From Candidatus Krumholzibacteriia bacterium (GTDB lineage Bacteria; Krumholzibacteriota; Krumholzibacteriia; G020349025): 14,184 nt of DNA. Below are positions 1-5,870 of this stretch, piece by piece. The notes beneath the pieces are model-generated. The model did no database searches. It worked only from the letters and a program-made list of their open reading frames with translations, and was not told where the DNA came from. The stretch's first letter is position 1. Every line of letters begins with the position of its first letter. The stretch is taken from contig DASRJW010000137.1 in the NCBI GenBank assembly GCA_035649275.1, positions 1-14,184 on the forward strand, given 5' to 3'. The translations under genes and the position numbers were made by a program.

Positions 1-390
1 GTCGGTGCGCGTCGAGAGGCCGACGAAGAGGGTGCGGCCGAGAAGCAGGACATCGCCGCCGTCCAGCGTACCGGGGGGCGGTAGGTGCACGAGGTCCCGG
101 TAGGCGGCGAGGGCGGCGGCGAGGCTCGCACTCTCGGGTCGCCTGGTCGGGGCGCCCATGTGCGGCACGAGGGCGCATTCGTCGAGCACGACGGCCGCAT
201 CTTCGACGAAGACCGCGTCCGGCAAGTCGGGTTCGGCGGGGAGCGAAACCACCTCCGCACCGAGCTCCTGCAGCAGCCTCTCGTACTGCCTGTGTTGTTC
301 TCGTGCCCGGTCCGCGTCGATGAAAGAGCGTGCCCGGTAAGTCAGCTCGCAGCGGTCGAGGTTGCCGACGCTTCGGGTCAAGGCGATCAT
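1..390 (-). CDS. DDAH-family amidinohydrolase (dimethylarginine dimethylaminohydrolase-like), N-terminal part
   Basis: The first 130 residues of a protein in the arginine deiminase/DDAH superfamily, which hydrolyses guanidino groups such as dimethylarginine to citrulline plus an amine. Visible family landmarks are an ALTRSVGNLDRCELT start (residues 3-17), a PDLPDAVFVEDAAVVL block (about 60-75) carrying the conserved acidic residues, and LDGGDVLLLGRTLFVGLST near residues 109-127. The family is usually about 255-290 residues, so roughly half is missing; the catalytic Cys and probably the catalytic His lie beyond the window edge. The ATG at 390 lies 25 nt after the stop of the SYLF gene. A TAGGAGG overlapping that stop is about 21 nt upstream, rather far, so the start is likely but not certain. 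Probably the last visible gene of the bfd-bfr-SYLF operon. Substrate is not inferable; some relatives are used in other guanidine chemistry. Confidence 0.85.
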   Translation of the reverse strand, partial: MIALTRSVGNLDRCELTYRARSFIDADRAREQHRQYERLLQELGAEVVSLPAEPDLPDAVFVEDAAVVLDECALVPHMGAPTRRPESASLAAALAAYRDLVHLPPPGTLDGGDVLLLGRTLFVGLSTRTD

Positions 391-415
391 CCGGTCACGC
401 CGCTCTCCAAGCCTC

Positions 416-1135
416 CTACTGCGGGGATTTGCTCCCCCCTTTGCTCTCCCCCGGGGACGCCTTCTCCAACGCCGCGATCAAGGGCTTGGCGGCTTCGGGC
501 AGGGTCGCTTTGCCTTCAAGGACGATCTCCTTGGCGCCGATCTTGCGGCCGTAGAGATCCTCGTTGTCGCCGGAGTCCTCGCGCACTGTGGAGCCCTCCA
601 GTGAGATGCCGGCGAACAGCCCTTTGGAACGCGAATAGCTGAGGATCTCGGCGTCCATGAACGCATCCGTCGCCGCCGCGGCGGTGCGGCCGACCGGCCC
701 GGCCGCCACGGTGGCATCGGCACCCAACTTGACCTTGCTGGACAGCAAGCTCCCGGTCCCCTTGGGGTTCATCACCAGGAGCACGAAGTCGATGACCGTG
801 CCGCCGATCTGGAAGCCGAAGCTGCCTCCTTCGAGCCGCATCATCGCCGGTTCGCCCCAAGGGCCTTTGAACTCAGGGCCGGTGCGACAGACCAAGGCGC
901 CCTTGCCGTAGCTGCCGCCGACGCCGAGGGCCACCTTCTTCACCGAGGGGAAGACGCAGACGCACTCCGCCTTGTTCAGGATGTCCTCAGGGATCCCTTC
1001 TGGCAGGGCGAGGATCTCGCGGACGACCTCGGCCGACTCTTGCAGGCGCTTCTCCTGCGCCGCCTTTTCGCTCCAGCTGGGAGCTGCTCCGGAAACGAGC
1101 AACGCTGCACAGAACCCCAACGTCATCCACCGCAT
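416..1135 (-). CDS. Exported SYLF (Ysc84/Las17-binding) domain lipid-binding protein
   Basis: A 239-residue protein with an N-terminal signal peptide (hydrophobic TLGFCAALLVSGAA, residues 5-18) followed by a SYLF domain. Typical signatures are the VCVFPSVKKVALGVGG segment, SYGKGALVCR, the RLEGGSFGFQIGGTVIDFVLLVMN stretch, and a C-terminal SRSKGLFAGISLEGS block. SYLF domains in eukaryotic Ysc84/SH3YL1 bind phosphoinositides and actin; the bacterial secreted versions are thought to bind lipid in the periplasm, but their role is poorly known. I chose ATG at 1135 because GGGAGG lies just upstream with about 6 nt spacing; an in-frame TTG two codons earlier (1141) overlaps that ribosome-binding site. 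It starts 32 nt after the bfr stop, so it is probably cotranscribed with bfd-bfr. A Ser/Gly/Lys-rich tail ends the protein. Confidence 0.9.
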   Translation of the reverse strand: MRWMTLGFCAALLVSGAAPSWSEKAAQEKRLQESAEVVREILALPEGIPEDILNKAECVCVFPSVKKVALGVGGSYGKGALVCRTGPEFKGPWGEPAMMRLEGGSFGFQIGGTVIDFVLLVMNPKGTGSLLSSKVKLGADATVAAGPVGRTAAAATDAFMDAEILSYSRSKGLFAGISLEGSTVREDSGDNEDLYGRKIGAKEIVLEGKATLPEAAKPLIAALEKASPGESKGGSKSPQ

Positions 1136-1167
1136 CGCCAACCTCCCATGGGGCCGTATGGAATGCC

Positions 1168-1647
1168 CTATCCGCCTCGGACCTGTTGAGCCAGGTAGTT
1201 GGCTTCGCCGATCTGCTGGATCAGGGCGAACTGGGATTCGAACCAGTCGATGTCATTCTCCTCGCCGCGCAGGACCTCTTCGACCAGCTGGCGGGAGCCG
1301 TGGTCGCCGAGCTCGAGGAGGAGTTTTACCTGCTCCTTCACCTTGTCGACCAGTTTCTTCTCGTGTTCGTAGTCGAGCCGCAGGATCTCGGGCACGTTCT
1401 CCCCGAGACGGATCTTGTCGAGGCGCTGCAAGTTCGGGACGCCCTCGAGATAGAGGACGCGATCGATGATCTTCTCGGCATGCTTCATCTCGTCGATGGA
1501 GCGCTGGCGGATGGTGTCGGCGAGGCGTTCGTACCCCCAGTTCCGGCACATGCGGGCGTGCAGGAAGAACTGGTTGACGCCGGTGAGCTCGAGGGTAAGG
1601 AGCTGGTTCAGAGACTCAAGGATCTGCTCGCCATGGGGATACTTCAC
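1168..1647 (-). CDS. bfr: Bacterioferritin
   Basis: A 159-residue bacterioferritin, the normal length for this family, which forms 24-subunit haem-containing iron-storage cages in the cytoplasm. The four-helix signatures are clear: LELTGVNQFFLHARM (19-33), SIDEMKHAEKIIDR (50-63) and EENDIDWFESQFALIQQIG (130-148). Met54 matches E. coli Met52, the haem ligand. Ferroxidase ligands by alignment to E. coli Bfr are Glu20, Glu53, His56, Glu96 and Glu129, but the sixth position, His130 in E. coli, is Asp132 here. The GTG start at 1647 has GGGAG 6-7 nt upstream and gives the family length; reading back to 1701 would add an 18-residue Arg-rich leader with no homology. It overlaps the end of bfd by 32 nt, so the two are almost certainly cotranscribed. 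Bfd delivers electrons to release stored iron. Confidence 0.97.
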   Translation of the reverse strand: MKYPHGEQILESLNQLLTLELTGVNQFFLHARMCRNWGYERLADTIRQRSIDEMKHAEKIIDRVLYLEGVPNLQRLDKIRLGENVPEILRLDYEHEKKLVDKVKEQVKLLLELGDHGSRQLVEEVLRGEENDIDWFESQFALIQQIGEANYLAQQVRGG

Positions 1648-1894
1648 GGTTCGCTCCCTGGGTCCACGGTGCCGAAGGCTTCGGCTCGGAGTGCGAAGCA
1701 TGGTCCGACCGCCGGCAGTCGGGCCTCGCCTGCGGTCGCGCTGCGTCGAGGAGGCAGCATAGCGTCTCGGCGCAGCTGCCGCAGCAGGTGCCGGCGCCGC
1801 TGACGGCGGCGAGTTGCTGCAGCGTCCGCGACCCGGCCTGGATATGACCGTGCAGCTGCGCCTCGTTCAGGCCCATGCAGATGCAGACGACCAT
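1616..1894 (-). CDS. bfd: Bacterioferritin-associated ferredoxin
   Basis: A 92-residue [2Fe-2S] BFD-type ferredoxin that reduces ferric iron in bacterioferritin so it can be mobilised. The N-terminal domain has the family pattern CIC-MG (Cys4, Cys6) and GTCCGSC (cluster ligands expected at Cys38 and Cys41; Cys37 is extra). The core ends at about residue 52; the remaining 40 residues are Arg/Pro/Ser-rich, do not resemble Bfd, and are encoded by DNA that overlaps the ribosome-binding site and first codons of bfr. E. coli Bfd is 64 residues, so this tail is unusual. ATG at 1894 has GGAG about 6 nt upstream; the open frame continues to 1981 but that leader crosses the promoter/operator. First gene of the operon. 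Confidence 0.93.
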   Translation of the reverse strand: MVVCICMGLNEAQLHGHIQAGSRTLQQLAAVSGAGTCCGSCAETLCCLLDAARPQARPDCRRSDHASHSEPKPSAPWTQGANREVSPWRADP

Positions 1895-1921
1895 GCGAAT
1901 CTCCGTGGCAGGGAACAAGAA

Positions 1922-1946
1922 GAGACTGAGACGCAGTCTCAATCTC
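1922..1946 (-). promoter_or_regulatory. Fur-box-like double palindrome, candidate iron operator for bfd-bfr
   Basis: A 25-bp inverted repeat with two 11-bp arms (1922-1932 and 1936-1946) around a 3-bp centre and one mismatched arm pair. Its core, TGAGACTGCGTCTCA on the minus strand (1927-1941), is a perfect TGAGAC-N3-GTCTCA dyad with the size and outer bases of the 15-bp Fur consensus (TGATAAT-N-ATTATCA). The flanking GAGA/TCTC repeats would allow overlapping dimers. It sits between a predicted -10 (1953-1958) and the bfd start (1894), covering the likely transcription start. Assignment to Fur rather than another metalloregulator is inference. Confidence 0.55.
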
Positions 1947-1952
1947 AACTCG

Positions 1953-1981
1953 AACTTACCATCAGAGGGGCAGGCCGTCAA
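1953..1981 (-). promoter_or_regulatory. Predicted sigma70-type promoter of bfd-bfr operon
   Basis: On the minus strand, TTGACG (1976-1981) resembles the -35 consensus, and TAAGTT (1953-1958) lies 17 bp downstream as a weak -10 preceded by TGG, an extended -10 feature. The expected start is near 1946, inside the palindrome at 1922-1946, which is where a repressor would act. Only three of six bases match in the -10, so support is moderate. Confidence 0.45.
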
Positions 1982-1999
1982 GGAGGCCCGTTCCAGACG

Positions 2000-2025
2000 C
2001 CCACCTCGGCCCCCACCGAGGTGGG
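2000..2025 (-). terminator. GC-rich hairpin between the crt operon and the bfd promoter
   Basis: A perfect 10-bp stem (CCCACCTCGG at 2000-2009 pairing with CCGAGGTGGG at 2016-2025) around a 6-nt loop. It lies 22 nt after the stop of the Rieske gene and just before the bfd promoter on the same strand, the right place to end crt transcription. No U-tract follows in either direction, so it is not a textbook intrinsic terminator; it could be a U-less terminator, a 3'-end stabiliser or a rho-assisted site. Confidence 0.45.
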
Positions 2026-2046
2026 GAACCCGATGCTAAGTCCCCT

Positions 2047-2991
2047 TCAGACCTCACCTTGGCGCAACGAATAGAGGCGCTCGGCATAGGCCGCGTCGTC
2101 TCTCCACAACCGGAAGGCTGCCCGGCGCACCAGGGGGTGAAGGATCCGACCCAGGAGCCCTACTGCGATCCAGAAGCCGCGGCGGTCTGAAGTAGCGAGG
2201 GTGGCTTCGACGACCGCGGTGCGACCGATGTCGACCGGCGCGGCGTGTGTTTCCACCACGGACCCCTCTCCCTCGCCGCGGAGGATGGTCATCACGATCG
2301 TTTCCGGATCCGAGCAGTGGAAGCGCGCATCCACCTCGACGCCGTAACGTCCGACGACGCGGTACACGACGCGCACGACGATCGCGTCCTCGTCCTGCTG
2401 CATCACCCGCAGGCGGCCGAAGGAATGCGGATGGTAGTGCACGCCGTGCCAGGGATCGAGCCGGTTGGCGAGGATGTCGGCCGGATCGCAACGAGCTTCC
2501 TTGCGGATGACGGCGGCGAAACAGCGCTCGGGCCTGGGGTGGAGAACCGGGTGGTCGAGGCGTTGCGCTTGCGGATCGAGCGCCGCCCAGAGGAGTACGC
2601 CATCGTCGTACACAGGGAGTGGTTTCCAAGCCCCGTGCCCGCTCGGTCCCAGCCTCAACCCGTGCCAGGGGCAGACGATCGCGTCACCAGAGAGCTTCCC
2701 AGAGGCGAGGGACGCACCCAGGTGCGGGCACACGTCGCGTGCCACGAGGAGTCCAGCCGAAGAACGCCAGACGACGTAATCCTTCCCGGCGAGCCGATAG
2801 CGCCGCGGTTTCCTGCCGATGGCGCGACTGGCGTCCACGACGGTCCAACCGGTGGCAGGCAGGGCGCGAGCGTGACGGAGCGCGTTCGTGATCCACACCG
2901 GGTTCGCTTGCTGCCAATCCTCGAGCTTCGAAGCGGGACCCGTGGGCGGCAGCCGGCGGCCGAAGGGAATGGGGGCGCGCGTGGCTTTCAT
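2047..2991 (-). CDS. Rieske [2Fe-2S] oxygenase-like protein of carotenoid clusters (DUF5914-type)
   Basis: A 314-residue protein with an N-terminal Rieske domain: CPH at 88-90 and CPWH at 107-110 give the C-x-H...C-x2-H ligand set. A second block, NRLDPWHGVHYHPHSF (176-191), matches the D-x2-H-x4-H mononuclear-iron pattern of Rieske oxygenases (Asp179, His182, His187), suggesting a real oxygenase rather than an electron carrier. I associate this architecture with the DUF5914 Rieske proteins of actinobacterial carotenoid clusters. ATG at 2991 overlaps the crtU stop (ATGA), with GGGAG 6 nt upstream; the open frame extends far upstream but only as an antiframe reading through crtU. Last gene of the crt operon, so probably hydroxylates or oxidises an aromatic carotenoid made by CrtU. 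No reductase partner is encoded in the window. Substrate and product are inferred from context. Confidence 0.88.
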   Translation of the reverse strand: MKATRAPIPFGRRLPPTGPASKLEDWQQANPVWITNALRHARALPATGWTVVDASRAIGRKPRRYRLAGKDYVVWRSSAGLLVARDVCPHLGASLASGKLSGDAIVCPWHGLRLGPSGHGAWKPLPVYDDGVLLWAALDPQAQRLDHPVLHPRPERCFAAVIRKEARCDPADILANRLDPWHGVHYHPHSFGRLRVMQQDEDAIVVRVVYRVVGRYGVEVDARFHCSDPETIVMTILRGEGEGSVVETHAAPVDIGRTAVVEATLATSDRRGFWIAVGLLGRILHPLVRRAAFRLWRDDAAYAERLYSLRQGEV

Positions 2992-4523
2992 CGGCGGCTC
3001 CCGGCCCGAGGTCGCGACTGCGCTCGCGGCAGGGGGAAGCCGGCCAAGAGCCCACGCGCCGGAACGGCCGCGATCGGCTCTGGGCGCACGCCGAGCGGCG
3101 CCAACACATGGTTGGCGGCCAGGAATCCCGAAGCCGCGGCGCGTTCCATCAAAGCGCTCGGGATCGGCAGGCGGACGAAATCGCCGGCGAGGGTGACGGC
3201 CGTGAACGGAGTGCGCACTTCCGGGCGTCCGGCATGAGAGTCCGGCGCGAAGGCGGGACAATCCTGGCGCAGCAACCAGCGCTCCTCGAGGACCGGACAC
3301 TCCGCGGTCTCCGGATAGAGCTCGTGTAACGCGCCTAGCATTTCTTCCCGCAGTGACTGCTCGTCCATGCTGGGATCGATGGCGTAGGCGTGGAGCTCGA
3401 CGACCGCGCCGCCGTGGCGCGCCGCCCAGTCGCGGCTCTCGTCCTCGAAGAGATGGTAGAGCGAGATATTGTCGAGGACGCCGAGCCCGGTGGTGCCGAC
3501 GAAAGGAGCGCGGCCGGGGCGGGTGGGGCCATCGAGCCAGAGCCGCCAGACGACGAAGGGCCGGGTGAGCCGCAAGTCCTCGATGCTGCGCCGCCAGCCG
3601 GGAGCGTCGAGAGCGGGCGAGCGGCGCACGATCTCCTGCAGCGCCGGCACCGTGAGAGCGAGAACCACGGCATCGGCCTCGTATGCGCCGTGGTCGGTGG
3701 CCACCCGCCAGCCTGCATCGTGCCGCTCCACGGCCAGGGCTCTCTCGCCGAAGCGGAGCTGCACGCCCAGCGCTTCCAGGTGACGGACGAACGGGCCCCA
3801 GAGAGCGCGCGAAAACGGCCGGCGCGCCACGTCGAACACCAGCCCCTCGGGATTGCCGGTGAAGTAGAAGTGGAACAGCATGAGCAGCTCCGCTGCCGAC
3901 ATCTCCGCTTCGGCGTTGAAGAACGAATGGGAGAAGACGTCGAAGAGTAGACGCCGCGCTGCAGTGGGAAAGTGCAACGAGTCGAGATAGTCGGCGGCGC
4001 TCTCGTGGTCCCAGGCAGCGTAGGTGCGGGCCTGGTCGAAGCGCAGCATCTCGAGAGCCTGACGCTTGTCGACGCGCAGCAACTCCTTGAGTCCCAGGGA
4101 AGAGGTCCGGCGGGTGAGCGACATGAGGTTCTGCGGCGTCTGTCGCGGCAAGCCGGCGAAGGATTGCGTGGCGCCGCCGGGACCGAGGATGGGGTAATCC
4201 TGCAGCGGCTCGAGGAACTCCAAGCGCGGGTCGATGCGCTGCAGCAGCGCTCTCAGGTTGTAGTACTGGCGGAAGAAGGCGTGGAACCCACGCTCCATCT
4301 CGAAGCTCTCGCCGCTCCCGAGCCGTTCCGTCCACGCGCCGGCGCGGCCGCCCAGGAAGCGCTCCGCTTCGATCAAAGTGACCTGCAAGCGGCGCTCGGC
4401 GAGCACCACGGCGGCGGCGACGCCGGCGATGCCGCCGCCGGCGACGACGACCCGTTGCTCGGTGCCGGCGTGCTCGCGCCCGCCGGGCGCAGGGAGCAGG
4501 AGTTGCCGCGGCCTCGATCTCAT
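2988..4523 (-). CDS. crtU: CrtU-like beta-carotene desaturase/methyltransferase (aromatic carotenoid synthase)
   Basis: A 511-residue FAD-dependent oxidoreductase of the CrtU/CruE branch of the phytoene-desaturase superfamily. CrtU desaturates and shifts a methyl group on beta-ionone rings, turning beta-carotene into isorenieratene. Visible features: dinucleotide-binding VVVAGGGIAGVAAA (25-38), acidic ribose-binding Glu52, GGRAG (58-62), the CrtU-type GFHAFFRQYYNLRALL block (79-94), an SFFNAEAEMSAAELLMLFHFYF-like helix, and a C-terminal FAD motif TLAGDFVRLP (about 444-453). Length fits Streptomyces CrtU. ATG at 4523 overlaps the methyltransferase stop (ATGA), so translation is probably coupled; in-frame sequence upstream to 4823 is Arg/Pro-rich shadow. 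A lycopene beta-cyclase in the same operon supports the beta-ring substrate. Whether the product is isorenieratene (phi ring) or renierapurpurin (chi ring) cannot be told from sequence by eye. Confidence 0.9.
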   Translation of the reverse strand: MRSRPRQLLLPAPGGREHAGTEQRVVVAGGGIAGVAAAVVLAERRLQVTLIEAERFLGGRAGAWTERLGSGESFEMERGFHAFFRQYYNLRALLQRIDPRLEFLEPLQDYPILGPGGATQSFAGLPRQTPQNLMSLTRRTSSLGLKELLRVDKRQALEMLRFDQARTYAAWDHESAADYLDSLHFPTAARRLLFDVFSHSFFNAEAEMSAAELLMLFHFYFTGNPEGLVFDVARRPFSRALWGPFVRHLEALGVQLRFGERALAVERHDAGWRVATDHGAYEADAVVLALTVPALQEIVRRSPALDAPGWRRSIEDLRLTRPFVVWRLWLDGPTRPGRAPFVGTTGLGVLDNISLYHLFEDESRDWAARHGGAVVELHAYAIDPSMDEQSLREEMLGALHELYPETAECPVLEERWLLRQDCPAFAPDSHAGRPEVRTPFTAVTLAGDFVRLPIPSALMERAAASGFLAANHVLAPLGVRPEPIAAVPARGLLAGFPLPRAQSRPRAGSRR

Positions 4524-5221
4524 GCCTTGGGCCTGCGGGACAGGAAGCTGTGCACGATCCCGCGCTGCCACCCGTCCACGGGCTCCACCTGCACGTCGGC
4601 GTAGCCTGCGGCGCGCAGTCGCGCTTGCAGCTGCGGCACGCGGTCGAAGGTCATGACGCTCTGGCGCAGATAGCGGAAGATCGAACTCGACCCGGTGACC
4701 AGCGTGCCGAGGGGGATCACGATGCCGAGCGTCACCAACTGCCAGACGCTCCGGCTCCAGAGCGACCCCGACAGGCTGAACTCGTGCAAACAAAGTGAGC
4801 CACCAGGGCGGAGGAGATGCCACAGGCGTTGTAGGCAGCGATCGGGGTCGGGGACGTTGCGGATCCCGTAGGCCATGAAGATGGCGTCGAAGGGTCCGGA
4901 GGCGCCGGCGGCGGCCGGGTCCATGGCGTCGCCTTGCAGCCAGCGCACGTCCTGCAGTTCCCGCTTGCGTGCCGCTCGCTCCAGCATGCCCGCGGAGGCA
5001 TCGAGACCGGTGAGGCCGGCGCGAGGATGCGAGCGCCGCAGGGCCAGGGTGGAAAGTCCGGTGCCGCAGCAGAGATCGAGGATCTCGAACGGCTCGCTGG
5101 CAGGGAACCGCCGGGCGCTCCGGTCGAGATGGGCGGCATAGCCTGGCTGGAGAGCGGAGAGAAGGTCGTAACCGCGGGCGATGCGGTCGAACTGGTGGGG
5201 CACCTTGTGTTTCTCGAGCAC
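4520..5221 (-). CDS. UbiE/COQ5-like SAM-dependent methyltransferase of the crt operon (CrtT-like)
   Basis: A 233-residue class I methyltransferase. The SAM-binding motif I is ILDLCCGTGLSTLAL (47-61), followed by LTGLDASAGML (motif post-I), GPFDAIFMAYGIRNVPDPD and LLRPGGSLCLHEFS, all in the UbiE/MenG pattern. The N-terminal HQFDRIARGYDLLSAL is also UbiE-like. Cytosolic or membrane-associated; no signal peptide. GTG at 5221 has GAGGAG about 8 nt upstream, a good fit; earlier in-frame codons lack family similarity. It lies between the DUF2141 gene and crtU and overlaps crtU by 4 nt. Streptomyces isorenieratene clusters carry a methyltransferase called CrtT next to crtU, so a carotenoid-linked role is likely, but the methylated group is unknown. 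A genuine quinone methyltransferase recruited into the operon is the alternative. Confidence 0.88.
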   Translation of the reverse strand: MLEKHKVPHQFDRIARGYDLLSALQPGYAAHLDRSARRFPASEPFEILDLCCGTGLSTLALRRSHPRAGLTGLDASAGMLERAARKRELQDVRWLQGDAMDPAAAGASGPFDAIFMAYGIRNVPDPDRCLQRLWHLLRPGGSLCLHEFSLSGSLWSRSVWQLVTLGIVIPLGTLVTGSSSIFRYLRQSVMTFDRVPQLQARLRAAGYADVQVEPVDGWQRGIVHSFLSRRPKA

Positions 5222-5282
5222 CGATTTCTCTCCTCTTGCGGGCGCACCTGTACGGGCGAGGCGTCCTGGGACGCGGGCCTCG

Positions 5283-5864
5283 TCAGTAGCGCAGGTGCAA
5301 GCGTACCGTGAGCGTGTCGCCCGCAGCGTCGAAGGCGGCAGCGGCAAAACTTGGTGGTCCGAAGCGGGCCTTGACGTCACGCGACACACCCCAGCCCTCG
5401 CTCGGCCGACCGAGGAAGTCCTTTTGCATGCTCCCGTCGCCGTTCTCGTCATGGAAGACGGAAACCGCATAGCGCCCCGACGGCAATGGAGTGAATACGA
5501 AGGTGGCGCTGTCGCCCGCAATCGTCGCCCTGCCCCACTGCAGGCTCAGTTCGTCGTGGTCAGGGAAGCCATCTTTCTTGGCGAAGATCGACATGCGCAC
5601 TTCGCCGCGGTGGTGTCGCAAGCCGAGAGCTACGGCTCGGATCACCGTGGCGTGCGTCACCTGTCCGCCGGCAGCTGCCGGGGCGAGCGAATCAGGGGGA
5701 GCTCCCGGAGTTGGCGCGAGCGAATCAGGGGGGGCGGTCAGAGTAGGCGTGAGCGCATCCGGTGGAGCAGGAGGCATGGTGCCTTCGATGGGCAACGCAG
5801 CGGACAGCACGACCGGCAGTAGAATGCCGCCGAGGATCACGACCCGCAGCTGCCGGAATTGCAC
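5283..5864 (-). CDS. Exported DUF2141 domain protein
   Basis: A 193-residue protein with an N-terminal hydrophobic segment (about 7-23) acting as a signal peptide, a Pro/Ala-rich repeat linker (33-65), and a DUF2141 domain (about 70-192). The domain shows the characteristic FTPLPSGRYAVSVFHDENGDG (124-144) and FLGRPSEGWGVS (150-161) blocks; HDENGDG resembles a small metal-binding loop. DUF2141 genes occur in many carotenoid clusters but have no established function. GTG at 5864 is the only workable start: an in-frame TGA, which is the crtB stop, lies two codons upstream. AGGA is about 12 nt away, so initiation may depend on coupling with crtB. A 61-nt gap separates it from the methyltransferase gene. 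Confidence 0.85.
   Translation of the reverse strand: MQFRQLRVVILGGILLPVVLSAALPIEGTMPPAPPDALTPTLTAPPDSLAPTPGAPPDSLAPAAAGGQVTHATVIRAVALGLRHHRGEVRMSIFAKKDGFPDHDELSLQWGRATIAGDSATFVFTPLPSGRYAVSVFHDENGDGSMQKDFLGRPSEGWGVSRDVKARFGPPSFAAAAFDAAGDTLTVRLHLRY
5670..5768 (-). repeat. Three 33-bp tandem repeats inside the DUF2141 gene
   Basis: Three in-frame copies of a 33-bp unit; the block GAGCGAATCAGGGGG recurs at 5685 and 5718, and a diverged copy sits at 5751. They encode 11-residue units of the form APPDSLAPTPG (protein residues 33-65). The first two share the 15-bp core exactly; the third differs in several bases. It forms a flexible linker between signal peptide and domain, and copy number probably varies between strains. 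Confidence 0.85.
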
Positions 5865-5870
5865 TCGAAG

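Noticed and set aside
1136-1141. TTG start two codons before the chosen SYLF start
   Set aside because: It overlaps the GGGAGG ribosome-binding site that is correctly spaced for the ATG at 1135.
1186-1803. 205-codon plus-strand open frame over bfr/bfd
   Set aside because: It is the complementary shadow of bacterioferritin, rich in Leu/Asp/Glu as expected from the antisense of helical codons. The minus-strand proteins are unambiguous.
2992-4335. Continuation of the Rieske reading frame upstream through crtU (would give a 762-residue protein)
   Set aside because: The upstream part is an Arg/Pro/Ala-rich out-of-frame reading of crtU. The Rieske domain begins cleanly at the ATG at 2991 with a ribosome-binding site.
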